Source: Parafilimonas terrae (GTDB taxonomy: Bacteria; Bacteroidota; Bacteroidia; Chitinophagales; Chitinophagaceae). Taken from it: a DNA stretch of 64,000 nucleotides. Of the stretch, positions 37,007-44,843 are shown piece by piece (position 1 is the first letter of the stretch; each line of letters begins with the position of its first letter). Under the pieces are notes generated by a model that was given only the letters and a program-made list of their open reading frames with translations, made no database searches and had not been told where the DNA came from. The stretch covers positions 372,001 to 436,000 of the forward strand of contig NZ_FOXQ01000001.1 of the NCBI RefSeq assembly GCF_900115755.1, read 5' to 3'. The translations under genes and the position numbers were made by a program.

Positions 37007-37952
37007 AATGAAAAGGGTTGTTTGCTGCTGCACTAAATTCATTCCATATTTCCTGTACAATATCGGCAGCAGGTTTTATATTGTTTATTAAGGCGCTTAC
37101 CGCTCCAATTTCCAGCTCGCCTTCATCAAGTTCACCTTCCAGCATGCCTTTTTTTGCACGGCCATGCCCTAATATTGCTGCAAGTTCTTCCCTGGTTGCG
37201 CCACGCATTTCAGCTTCTTTTATCGTCTCAAAAAAATTATTTTTAAGCAACCGCACCGGCACCACTTTTTTCATGCTCAGCATTGTATCGCCTTCTTTAC
37301 TGTTTATAACAGCCTCTTTAAACTTTATATGATTAGAAGCCTCGTTACTGCATACAAAGCGGCTGCCTACCTGCACGCCATCGGCGCCTAAAACCATAGC
37401 GGCCAGCATTTGCCTTCCCGTTGCAATGCCGCCTGCGGCCAGCACCGGAATTTTCACTGCTTCTTTCACAAGCGGGGTTAAAACCATTGTAGTGGTTTCT
37501 TCACGGCCATTATGACCGCCGGCTTCAAAACCTTCAGCCACTACAGCATCGCAGCCTGCAGCTTCCGCTTTTTTTGCAAATGTGCTGCTGCTTACCACAT
37601 GTACTACCGTTATACCATGTTGTCTTAAAACCGGCGTCCAGGTTTTAGGATTACCGGCGCTCGTAAAAACAATTTTCACACCTTCATCAATTACAATCTG
37701 GATGTGCTTTTCTATGTCAGGGTATAAAAGCGGGATATTTACGCCAAAAGGTTTTGCCGTGGCTGCTTTGCATTGGCGGATATGTTGAAGCAATACATCA
37801 GGATACATGCTGCCGCTGCCAATTAAGCCCAATGCGCCTGCATTGCTTACTGCGCTGGCAAGTTTCCAGCCGCTTGTCCAAACCATTCCGGCCTGAACAA
37901 TAGGGTAATCAATATTAAAAAGCTGTGTAATGCGGTTAGAAAAGTTTGACAT
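36996..37952 (-). CDS. Nitronate monooxygenase / FabK-like flavoprotein
   Basis: The start at 37952 (MSNFSNRITQLFNIDYP) is chosen over 37970. The protein has 318 residues. It is a TIM-barrel FMN enzyme with PIVQAGMVWTSG at the N-terminus, FGVNIPLL, AEGFEAGGHNGREE (the GGHxGR motif with the catalytic-region histidine), PVLAAGGIATGRQM and LGADGVQVGSRF for FMN phosphate binding. Family members oxidise alkyl nitronates, or act as enoyl-ACP reductases (FabK); the sequence alone does not decide. It stands alone on the minus strand. Confidence 0.9.
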   Translation of the reverse strand: MSNFSNRITQLFNIDYPIVQAGMVWTSGWKLASAVSNAGALGLIGSGSMYPDVLLQHIRQCKAATAKPFGVNIPLLYPDIEKHIQIVIDEGVKIVFTSAGNPKTWTPVLRQHGITVVHVVSSSTFAKKAEAAGCDAVVAEGFEAGGHNGREETTTMVLTPLVKEAVKIPVLAAGGIATGRQMLAAMVLGADGVQVGSRFVCSNEASNHIKFKEAVINSKEGDTMLSMKKVVPVRLLKNNFFETIKEAEMRGATREELAAILGHGRAKKGMLEGELDEGELEIGAVSALINNIKPAADIVQEIWNEFSAAANNPFHFNR

Positions 37953-38031
37953 CAACCCAAAATAAAACAAAGCGGGTTAATAAATAAGAATAAAATATTT
38001 AAGCAAAATAACAGTGCAGTAACAGGAAAAA

Positions 38032-38286
38032 TTAATATAAATATCTTCTCATTTCCACGCATGAAATAAACCTCTTCATAACTGAATTTTTCTTGTTGTT
38101 ATCTGCTTTTATTTTCGAGCCCGGACTGCTTGTTTTTAATATGGGAGCAGCCGGTTGCAGGTTTTGCTTTTGCGAGGTAAATGCAATAAATAAAAACGTA
38201 GCTGACAATAATGCGGCAGCTATAAAAACTGGTATATTTCTTAAGTAGCGGATGGTGATTAATTTAGCTACGAATGTAGTCGTAAA
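38032..38286 (-). pseudogene. Open frame without a start codon, one membrane segment; possible gene remnant
   Basis: This frame stays open for 84 codons from the stop in the palindrome at 38287 down to TAA at 38032-38034. Read in this frame it gives a protein-like sequence with a membrane helix (NIPVFIAAALLSATFLFIAF) followed by a polar, lysine-rich tail (KIKADNNKKNS). There is no ATG, GTG or TTG before the helix; the first ATG lies only 16 codons from the end. It may be the remnant of an inner-membrane protein, or start at a rare codon (ATC or ATT). The family was not recognised. Confidence 0.3.
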
Positions 38287-38293
38287 TTAATCA
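38256..38293. promoter_or_regulatory. Long palindrome with an inner CTAC-N4-GTAG dyad, BlaI/MecI-operator-like
   Basis: The arms TGATTAATTTA (38256-38266) and TAAATTAATCA (38283-38293) are perfect inverted repeats. Between them is GCTACGAATGTAGTCG, itself holding the dyad CTAC (38268-38271) and GTAG (38276-38279). The inner element resembles the TAC-N-GTA core of BlaI/MecI-family operators. No such repressor is present in the window. The palindrome overlaps the upstream end of the open frame at 38032-38286 and lies 193 bases before the KBL gene, so which gene it would control is open. Confidence 0.45.
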
Positions 38294-38485
38294 GTTTATA
38301 AAATTCCCGCTGTTAAAAAAAACAAAACAATACCGGTACAGGCTTATCAACAATTGTATTAGGTTTGCCTCATCTTAATTGTGCAGGTATGAAATAAAGC
38401 ATAAAAAATTCCCGGGAATTTTATACCACGTGATGTTATGCGTTATTCCTGTTTGGCAAAAAATGTAAAAACAAAAAATATACAG

Positions 38486-39679
38486 ATGAATGAAAGTTTT
38501 ACTAACCGCATCCAGGCGGAATTGCTTGAAATAGAGTCTTCCGGTTTGTTTAAAAAAGAACGCATTATTACCAGCCCGCAGGGCGCTGAAATAACTGTAA
38601 ACGGGAAGCAGGTTCTGAACTTTTGCGCCAACAATTATCTCGGCCTTTCCTCTCATCCTAAAGTTATAGAAGCAGCACACAAAGCCATTGAAACACATGG
38701 CTACGGTTTAAGCAGCGTACGGTTTATTTGCGGCACGCAGGATATTCATAAAGAACTTGAAAAGAAAATAGCTGATTTTCTCGGCACAGAAGATACCATT
38801 TTATACTGTGCTGCCTTTGATGCCAATGGCGGCGTTTTTGAACCTTTATTTAATGAGCAGGATGCTATTATAAGCGATGCTTTGAACCATGCCTCCGTAA
38901 TTGACGGCGTGCGTTTATGCAAGGCGCAGCGTTACCGCTACGAGCATAATAACATGGAAGACCTTGAAGCGAAGCTGATTGATGCTGCTCATTTGCGCAG
39001 CCGTATTATTGTAACGGACGGATCCTTCAGCATGGATGGCACCATAGCGCAATTAGATATTATTTGCGAACTGGCTGAAAAATATGATACTGTGGTAATG
39101 ATTGATGATAGCCATTCAACCGGGTTTCTTGGCAAAACGGGCCGCGGCACCCATGAGTACAAAAATGTGATGGGTAAAGTTGATATTATTACCGGCACAT
39201 TGGGCAAAGCGCTTGGCGGCGCCAATGGCGGTTTTACCAGTGGCAAAAAGGAAATTATTGAAATGCTGCGCCAACGCTCCCGTCCTTATCTTTTCTCCAA
39301 TACATTGGCGCCGGCCATTGTGGGCGCATCCATTGCGGTTTTTGATATGCTTTCCGAAACAACGGAGTTGCGTGATAAACTGGAAAGCAATACTGTTTAT
39401 TTCAGGAAAAAAATTACAGAAGCCGGTTTTGATATAAAACCCGGCGAACACCCGATTGTGCCCATAATGTTGTACGACGCCGTTGTGGCCCAGCAGTTTG
39501 CAGCCAAATTGCTGGATGAAGGCATTTATGTAATTGGGTTCTTTTACCCTGTGGTGCCAAAAGGCCAGGCACGCATCCGCGTGCAGTTAAGTGCAGCGCA
39601 CGAAATAAAAGATATTGACAAAGCAATCACAGCTTTCACAAAAATTGGAAAAGAGTTAGGTGTAATAAAAAACGGGTAA
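38486..39679 (+). CDS. kbl: 2-amino-3-ketobutyrate CoA ligase (glycine C-acetyltransferase)
   Basis: The start at 38486 (MNESFTNRIQAEL) is chosen; the ATG at 38438 adds 16 atypical residues. The protein has 397 residues, the usual length. It is a PLP-dependent alpha-oxoamine synthase: FCANNYLGLSSHPKV, GYGLSSVRFICGTQDIHKELE, the aspartate in IDDSHSTGFLG and the PLP lysine in TGTLGKALGGANGG. The SVRFICGTQ motif favours KBL over serine palmitoyltransferase or BioF. It joins with threonine dehydrogenase in threonine breakdown, cleaving 2-amino-3-ketobutyrate with CoA to glycine and acetyl-CoA. No threonine dehydrogenase gene lies near. Confidence 0.93.
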   Translation: MNESFTNRIQAELLEIESSGLFKKERIITSPQGAEITVNGKQVLNFCANNYLGLSSHPKVIEAAHKAIETHGYGLSSVRFICGTQDIHKELEKKIADFLGTEDTILYCAAFDANGGVFEPLFNEQDAIISDALNHASVIDGVRLCKAQRYRYEHNNMEDLEAKLIDAAHLRSRIIVTDGSFSMDGTIAQLDIICELAEKYDTVVMIDDSHSTGFLGKTGRGTHEYKNVMGKVDIITGTLGKALGGANGGFTSGKKEIIEMLRQRSRPYLFSNTLAPAIVGASIAVFDMLSETTELRDKLESNTVYFRKKITEAGFDIKPGEHPIVPIMLYDAVVAQQFAAKLLDEGIYVIGFFYPVVPKGQARIRVQLSAAHEIKDIDKAITAFTKIGKELGVIKNG

Positions 39680-39710
39680 TACCTTTGGGGCGTAATCAAA
39701 GAGCAATCCG

Positions 39711-39908
39711 ATGAATACTATACTTCGTTCTGAAAGCGAAAAACCGAAATTAATGGAAGCCGGCCTTCCTTTCTGGAAACTGGTTAACATGTTAGATAAC
39801 GGGATGACTGAAGAGCAAATTATCATTCAATACCCGTTGCTTTCGTCTGCAGAAATAAAGGTCGCTATGAAGTATGCTGGTTCCACAGCAGTTACTATAA
39901 ACCAATAA
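39711..39908 (+). CDS. Small DUF433-like protein
   Basis: The protein has 65 residues. Residues 20-57 (PFWKLVNMLDNGMTEEQI, then YPLLSSAEIKVAMKYA) match the C-terminal part of DUF433, a short helical domain often seen in antitoxins or DNA-binding proteins. The usual N-terminal half with its GTRIPV motif is not present, so this is a shortened form. No toxin gene is visible beside it. It starts 31 bases after kbl and ends in a strong terminator. Confidence 0.65.
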   Translation: MNTILRSESEKPKLMEAGLPFWKLVNMLDNGMTEEQIIIQYPLLSSAEIKVAMKYAGSTAVTINQ

Positions 39909-39942
39909 ACAGCCGTTGTAATTTAACGGCTGTTAGTTTTTT
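39908..39942 (+). terminator. Strong intrinsic terminator after the DUF433-like gene
   Basis: The arms AACAGCCGTT (39908-39917) and AACGGCTGTT (39925-39934) pair perfectly with a seven-base loop, followed by AGTTTTTT. It ends the kbl/DUF433 unit just before the beta-lactamase-like gene. Confidence 0.9.
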
Positions 39943-39955
39943 AAACCAATCAATA

Positions 39956-40789
39956 ATGCGTGTAATTAGGCATCCCGGTTTTTATTGCCTGCTTTTAGGC
40001 ATCTTCTTTTTAGCAGCCTGTTCCAGCAATAATATTACCAGCGATGACAGCCTGAAAAAGTATTTTGATGAATACCATGTTACAGGCACTTTTGGCATGT
40101 TTGATAACGGGCAGGCTCAGTTCACCATTTATAATTTGAGAAGATTTACCGACAGCGCTTATCTGCCTGCATCCACATTCAAAATTGTTAACTCACTTAT
40201 TGGCCTGCAAACTGGTGTTATTTCCGGTGAGAAAATGGTTATACCGTGGGATGGCGTGGTACGTTCTAATGCTGAATGGAACAAAGACCTTACCATGGAG
40301 CAGGCTTTTAAATTATCAGCCGTTCCTTACTACCAGGAGGTGGCAAGAAGAATTGGGAAAGATACCATGCAGCACTGGCTGGATAGCTTGGGTTATGGTT
40401 CAAAATATAACCGCGCCGTTATTAAAAATGATCTTGATTCTTTCTGGCTCGATAATAATATAAAAATTACGGCTGATGAACAGCTTGGCCTGGCAAAGAA
40501 ATTATACTTTGAGCAACTGCCTTTTCAAAAACGCGTACAGACTGTTGTAAAAAACGTGATGGTGCAGGAAAAGAATTCCAACTATACGCTTGCATATAAA
40601 ACAGGCTGGGGTTATAAGGAAGACGGAAAATCTATCGGCTGGATTGTTGGCTGGGAAGAAGAAAACAGGCATCCCTATTTTTTCGTTTTGCAGATTGAAG
40701 GCCCGCATGATATGGATATGGTAACAGCACGGCTGGCCATCTTAAAAAATATCCTTTCACAGTATGGATTTTTTAAAGGACAGCGGTAA
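39956..40789 (+). CDS. Class D beta-lactamase-like (OXA-type) lipoprotein
   Basis: The protein has 277 residues. A lipoprotein signal ends at LAAC (cysteine 22). Class D features are present: the active-site S73-T-F-K76 in PASTFKIVNSLIGLQTG, the S121-A-V motif in KLSAVPYYQ, K215-T-G217 in AYKTGWGY, and the downstream GWIVGW. The usual YGN motif is changed, with LGYGS at the expected place. Members hydrolyse beta-lactams or act as related penicillin-binding domain proteins; true activity cannot be told from sequence. It follows a terminator, so it has its own promoter. No regulator (BlaI/BlaR1) is adjacent. Confidence 0.88.
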   Translation: MRVIRHPGFYCLLLGIFFLAACSSNNITSDDSLKKYFDEYHVTGTFGMFDNGQAQFTIYNLRRFTDSAYLPASTFKIVNSLIGLQTGVISGEKMVIPWDGVVRSNAEWNKDLTMEQAFKLSAVPYYQEVARRIGKDTMQHWLDSLGYGSKYNRAVIKNDLDSFWLDNNIKITADEQLGLAKKLYFEQLPFQKRVQTVVKNVMVQEKNSNYTLAYKTGWGYKEDGKSIGWIVGWEEENRHPYFFVLQIEGPHDMDMVTARLAILKNILSQYGFFKGQR

Positions 40790-40794
40790 GCATT

Positions 40795-41232
40795 TCAAAC
40801 ATCCATCTCAAAAATTTTCTGTTCCTTTTTTTCTTTAAATCCAAGATGGAGATAGAAAGCATGCGATGCATTCCTCACAACATTGCACCTCACTCTTAAT
40901 CTTTCACGTTTATTATCCCGGCACCATTGTTTCGTTTTTTCAATTAGTGCTTTACCAATTTGTTTATTGCGCAACTGCTCATCCACAATGAGCCCGCGGA
41001 TTTCACAGTAAGGAGAAGATTCAAGTGTTATAACGCCTGCCACTGTCATCCAGCCAATTACCCGGTTATTTAATACAGCAACAAATGCTGCAGCATCATC
41101 ATCGTTTAAGAGCAATTCAAGATTGCATTTAACCTGCGCAATATCTATGGAATAACCAAGCTGGCCGGTTAGCATATTTACGGCCTCGGCATCTTCAATC
41201 TGCATTCTTCTTATAAAAATTTCCTGCATCAT
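40795..41232 (-). CDS. GNAT-family N-acetyltransferase
   Basis: The start at 41232 or the adjacent ATG at 41229 (MQEIFIRRMQIEDAEAV) is chosen over 41268, which adds a hydrophobic run unlike the family. The protein has about 145 residues. GNAT features: FIRRMQIEDAEAVNML at the first strand and helix, IRGLIVDEQLRNKQIGKALIEK (motif A, acetyl-CoA pyrophosphate loop with the R/Q-x-x-G-x-G/A pattern) and ASHAFYLHLGFKEK near the end. The substrate is unknown. It converges with the beta-lactamase-like gene, 5 bases between their stops. Confidence 0.9.
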   Translation of the reverse strand: MMQEIFIRRMQIEDAEAVNMLTGQLGYSIDIAQVKCNLELLLNDDDAAAFVAVLNNRVIGWMTVAGVITLESSPYCEIRGLIVDEQLRNKQIGKALIEKTKQWCRDNKRERLRVRCNVVRNASHAFYLHLGFKEKKEQKIFEMDV

Positions 41233-41343
41233 AATTAATTGCAATTTTAATATTGTTATTTCTGCCAATCATTAATCAAACCATAAAAATCAGGTTTTAA
41301 ATACACGATTGGCTTAATGCTTGTAGCTTGCAGCAATCACATT

Positions 41344-42351
41344 ATGTTTCAGTTTGAACATACCATATACCTTGCCGGGTTAATAATAATTATTCCACTC
41401 GTTTTACTATTATTTTCCGTATTGCAATGGAAGAAGAAAGTAAAAAGAGCTTTGGGCGATGAGAAACTCATTGATCAGCTTACCAAAAACTATGATGGAA
41501 GAAAATATAAACTCAAGTTTATATTAATAGCCGCAAGCATAGTGTTATTAATTATTGCTGCGGCCAATTTAAGAAAACCGGTTATTGGTAAAGATGAAAA
41601 ACGTGCAGGCATTGACATAATGATTGCATTGGATGTAAGTAAAAGCATGTGGGCCGAAGATGTAAAGCCTTCCAGGCTTGACGCCGCAAAACAGTTTGTA
41701 AACAACCTTATTGATAAGCTGGATGATAACCGTGTTGGCCTCGTGGTTTTTGCAGGCCGCGCTGTATTGCAAATGCCGCTTACATCAGATTTTGCCGTGT
41801 CCAAATTATATGTTTCCAATGCTTCACCAGAAGCTGTGCCCATACAGGGAACAGTTGTGGGCGACGCATTGCGTTTATGCGCCGGTTCGTTCAGTTCAGA
41901 AGAAAAAAAATACAAGGCTGTTGTTCTAATTTCCGATGGAGAAGATCATGACCCCGGCACAGAAGATATATTACAACAGCTAAGCGATAAAGGTATTATT
42001 GTAAATACGATTGGCGTGGGCAGCGTAAACGGCGCTCCCATAACAGAACCGGGCGCCAATGCTTATAAGGTTGACCGTAACGGGCAAACTGTTATAAGCA
42101 AATTAAACGAACAAGAACTCCGCACAATAGCACAGCAAACAGGTGGCGCTTATTTTCATCTTGATAATGCAGGTACTTCTGCCAGCAATATTGCTGCCAT
42201 TTTAGATGGTATGGAAAAGAAAGCCATAGAAACAGGAGGCGGCGAAAAACAATACAGTTCATTGTATGGTATTTTTGTATTGATAGCTTTGCTGTTGTTA
42301 ATCGCAGAAATTTTTATTCCTGAAACAAAAAGAAAAATACAAACAAGCTGA
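41344..42351 (+). CDS. BatB-like von Willebrand factor A membrane protein
   Basis: The start at 41344 (MFQFEHTIYLAG) is preferred. The protein has 335 residues: membrane helices near 10-30 and 50-75, a VWA domain (about 85-290) with the MIDAS motif DVSKSMWAED and SDGEDHDPGT, and a C-terminal membrane helix (LYGIFVLIALLLLIAEIFI). This is the layout of BatA/BatB proteins of the Bacteroidota aerotolerance operon. The next gene is a BatC-like TPR protein overlapping its stop by four bases. The batA, batD and batE genes that often flank it are not seen here. Confidence 0.88.
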   Translation: MFQFEHTIYLAGLIIIIPLVLLLFSVLQWKKKVKRALGDEKLIDQLTKNYDGRKYKLKFILIAASIVLLIIAAANLRKPVIGKDEKRAGIDIMIALDVSKSMWAEDVKPSRLDAAKQFVNNLIDKLDDNRVGLVVFAGRAVLQMPLTSDFAVSKLYVSNASPEAVPIQGTVVGDALRLCAGSFSSEEKKYKAVVLISDGEDHDPGTEDILQQLSDKGIIVNTIGVGSVNGAPITEPGANAYKVDRNGQTVISKLNEQELRTIAQQTGGAYFHLDNAGTSASNIAAILDGMEKKAIETGGGEKQYSSLYGIFVLIALLLLIAEIFIPETKRKIQTS

Positions 42352-42947
42352 AATATTTTTTTACCATATTGATAATGTTTTTTACTGCGGGTATTATGGC
42401 GCAGCCGGCCAACAGTGAAATAAACAAAGGCAATGAAGCTTATCGCAAAGGCGATTATAAAACTGCCATTGAAGCCTATAAAAATGCATTGCGGAAAGAC
42501 CCGGCTAATAATACGGCCCGCTTTAATCTTGCCAATGCTTTGCAAAGGCAAAATGAATTGAATGAAGCCAGTAAAAATTACGATGAAGTAGTAAAAGATG
42601 CAACACTTAATTCATTAAGATCTGATGCCAACTATAATAAAGCGCTGGCTTATTTAAAAGGAAAAGATTTACTAAAAGCCATTAATGCATTTAAGGAATC
42701 ATTAAAAGAAAACCCCGATGATGATGATGCAAGGGAAAACCTTCAGAAGGCATTGAATGAATTAAAACAGCAGCAGCAACAAAGCAAACCAAAGAGCCAA
42801 CAACAAAATCAGCAACAGCAAAAACAAAAACCGCTGAATAAAGATATGATGCAGCAGAAGTTTAATGAGCTGCGCAACCAGGAAAAACAGTTGCAGCAAA
42901 AACTGCAGGATAAAAACAGTACCATACAACCCGACAAAGACTGGTAA
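42348..42947 (+). CDS. BatC-like TPR protein, probable CTG start
   Basis: Starting at CTG 42348 (overlapping the BatB stop as CTGA) gives MKYFFTILIMFFTAGIMAQ, a regular signal peptide; the TTG at 42369 or ATG at 42375 would leave it without the basic residue. The protein then has 199 residues. TPR units run from about 27 to 135 (NEAYRKGDYKTAIEAYKNAL, NYNKALAYLKGKDL). The C-terminal third is very rich in Gln and Lys (QQQQSKPKSQQQNQQQQ) and ends in a coiled coil with DKDW. BatC-type proteins are periplasmic scaffolds of the Bat complex. The start is decided by the signal peptide, not by experiment. Confidence 0.85.
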   Translation: MKYFFTILIMFFTAGIMAQPANSEINKGNEAYRKGDYKTAIEAYKNALRKDPANNTARFNLANALQRQNELNEASKNYDEVVKDATLNSLRSDANYNKALAYLKGKDLLKAINAFKESLKENPDDDDARENLQKALNELKQQQQQSKPKSQQQNQQQQKQKPLNKDMMQQKFNELRNQEKQLQQKLQDKNSTIQPDKDW

Positions 42948-42950
42948 CAG

Positions 42951-43676
42951 TTAATCGGTATTCGAATGCTGCGGTTCTTTGCCCGGGTGGCCGCCATTAA
43001 TGACAAGCATCATTTGTATAAAATTTTTACCGCTGCCATCATCGGCTTTACGATAATCAAACTGCCTTATAAAACCAGCCTGCAATGCAATGCTTTTTGT
43101 AAACTGGTAACCAATGCCGCCAAATGCCCTGTTGCGTATAAAATAAGGTGCTTTATTGGTAAAGAAAACCTCGTTATAAAAAGGTATGTAAACTGTGTTT
43201 GCCGTAAGTTTTGAATGGTTAAGCGGTATGATAGGATTTATGCGGTAACGAAAACGGCTGGAGAAATCGCCGTTAATCCAGCGCTGTTCAATACGGAAAC
43301 GGTTTTCAAATTTAATACGGTCTATGTAAGCAGAAATAACAAACTGCTCCCATATCCTGAACTCATTTGAAGTAAGCGGTTTCTTTAAGTTGCCGGGAAA
43401 AGTATAGGTTTCATAGTTCCCCAAACCTATAAAGGCCGAACTTTTATCGGTTATATTATATCCGCCGCCAAACTTTAATTCGTGGTAATAGAAATCATTA
43501 GCTATATGCTGGCTGCGCAACTGAGCTTCACTGTACAGGAACACTTTCTTATTAAAGGAATAATTATAATTAAGAATATTCCATCCGCCCAATACATTGT
43601 TTTGAGCTAATAATGAATTGCTGGCAAGCAGCAATAAAAGAAATGCTGATGCTTTATAGATCACAGATAATTTCAA
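42951..43676 (-). CDS. DUF2490 outer-membrane protein
   Basis: The protein has 241 residues and starts at TTG 43676; no in-frame ATG fits. A signal peptide ends at SNSLLAQ (residue 25). The rest is beta-barrel-like: WNILNYNYSFNKKVFLYSEAQ, NDFYYHELKFGGGYNI, RFRIEQRWI, SRFRYRINPIIPL and NRAFGGIGYQFTKSIALQAG. This matches DUF2490, a barrel family common in Bacteroidota, of unknown function. It converges with the BatC-like gene, three bases between stops, and ends in a short polar tail. Confidence 0.8.
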   Translation of the reverse strand: MKLSVIYKASAFLLLLLASNSLLAQNNVLGGWNILNYNYSFNKKVFLYSEAQLRSQHIANDFYYHELKFGGGYNITDKSSAFIGLGNYETYTFPGNLKKPLTSNEFRIWEQFVISAYIDRIKFENRFRIEQRWINGDFSSRFRYRINPIIPLNHSKLTANTVYIPFYNEVFFTNKAPYFIRNRAFGGIGYQFTKSIALQAGFIRQFDYRKADDGSGKNFIQMMLVINGGHPGKEPQHSNTD

Positions 43677-43815
43677 GCAAAATATTTCGGCAATGATAGC
43701 AATAAAATAATATTAATATCTGCAATAACCGTTAATTGTTTCGAGGCATATTATTGGTTGGTTTAACGTTACAACCGAAGCGTGTTATAGCTTTCAACCT
43801 TAGTATCTTTACAAA

Positions 43816-44085
43816 ATGAAGATGAAGAATGAAGACCTTAAAAAGATCACTGAAATAAAGCAATACCTGCTTGACCCGCCGGTAAGTTTTAAACTGGGCG
43901 ATTATGCAATTGCTTACCTGCAAAATGCCATTGATATTTTAACTGCTTATCCTGATGCCGCTTCAACCGTTGAAAATCTTCAGCAAACTTTACAGCAACT
44001 GCAGCTTAAAAATATAGCAACAGAAAATTTACGAAGCACATTGCAGGATTTGGGAAAACAACTCAGTGCGCTAACAAACAGATAA
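43816..44085 (+). CDS. Small helical protein, unknown function
   Basis: The protein has 89 residues and no signal peptide. It is predicted all-helical, with the coiled-coil-like second half rich in Leu and Gln (VENLQQTLQQLQLKN, LRSTLQDLGKQLSAL). No family was recognised. A TATCTTTA sequence, close to a Bacteroidota -7 box, lies at 43804-43811, only a few bases before the ATG, and a strong terminator follows. It therefore looks like a single-gene unit. Confidence 0.6.
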   Translation: MKMKNEDLKKITEIKQYLLDPPVSFKLGDYAIAYLQNAIDILTAYPDAASTVENLQQTLQQLQLKNIATENLRSTLQDLGKQLSALTNR

Positions 44086-44088
44086 CTA

Positions 44089-44124
44089 TAAAGCTGCCGG
44101 GTGAATTGCCGGCAGCTTTATTAT
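44089..44124 (+). terminator. Intrinsic terminator after the small helical protein gene
   Basis: The arms AAGCTGCCGG (44091-44100) and CCGGCAGCTT (44109-44118) pair perfectly with an eight-base loop and are followed by TATTAT. The T run is weak, but the stem is strong. Confidence 0.75.
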
Positions 44125-44181
44125 AGTTTCAGAGAGTATGGAATTATAATTTCAAAGGGTACGGAAGTATAAGAACTTACT

Positions 44182-44736
44182 TTAGTTCAATAACATTAAA
44201 CAAATGTGCCGGTGTAATTTAAAAACAGCATCAGCCAATTCGCATTCATCGGCAGCATATGTGCATAGGGAAATGCTGGTATATTCGCCTAACTGGCTTT
44301 CTGCAATTGTAATAAGCATTTCTTCTGTAACCTCTTTTCCCCTGCTGTTTACAGGCAGCATGCCCGGCGTTTCCGCAACCGTATTGCCCAAATGAATAAA
44401 TGTTGGATGCAGTTCATCAATGGCTAAAGAAAAATCAATAACCTTTTTACCTGCTACAGGTTCATTTGGCAAGGTTATAAAATCATTGCCCACACAATAA
44501 ACAATTTCATTCTTATTGTTTACAGTCCACCGGTTAAAATTTTTAAAATCGAATGCATTTAAATTATCCACAAAGCCGATAAACCTGTTTAACCGTGCCG
44601 TGATGCCGGGATTGGGATATAAGCCCTTCCTGCCCAGTTCCAGCCGTATGCGTACGAAATTGCGGCTCATGGTATTGTAATAATAGAATGAATTGAACGG
44701 TTGCCGGGATTTTGTTACCCATGTTTTCAGTGGCAT
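44182..44736 (-). CDS. Hypothetical cytoplasmic protein
   Basis: The start at 44736 (MPLKTWVTKS) is a guess; 44769 and 44670 are also in-frame ATGs. With 44736 the protein has 184 residues. No signal peptide, membrane helix or known motif is seen. It has a mixed alpha/beta look (RNFVRIRLELGRKGLY, NEIVYCVGNDFITLP, IDFSLAIDELHPTFIHLG) and ends in a helix with two histidines (FKLHRHICLMLL). It lies 108 bases after the NarL-type regulator gene on the same strand and could be its target or partner. I do not recognise a family. Confidence 0.5.
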   Translation of the reverse strand: MPLKTWVTKSRQPFNSFYYYNTMSRNFVRIRLELGRKGLYPNPGITARLNRFIGFVDNLNAFDFKNFNRWTVNNKNEIVYCVGNDFITLPNEPVAGKKVIDFSLAIDELHPTFIHLGNTVAETPGMLPVNSRGKEVTEEMLITIAESQLGEYTSISLCTYAADECELADAVFKLHRHICLMLLN

Positions 44737-44843
44737 AGAATAAATGTTTTTCAGAATGATTAATGCCACAAAATAAAACTGCTTTAAAACCGGTTACAAG
44801 CGTAAGAAGACGGGTTTTTAAAAACACGTATTTCTACGTGCTT

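Noticed and set aside
42809-43006. Cys-rich minus-strand ORF over the BatC glutamine-rich region
   Set aside because: It is the reverse complement of a CAG/CAA-rich coding stretch, an artefact of composition.
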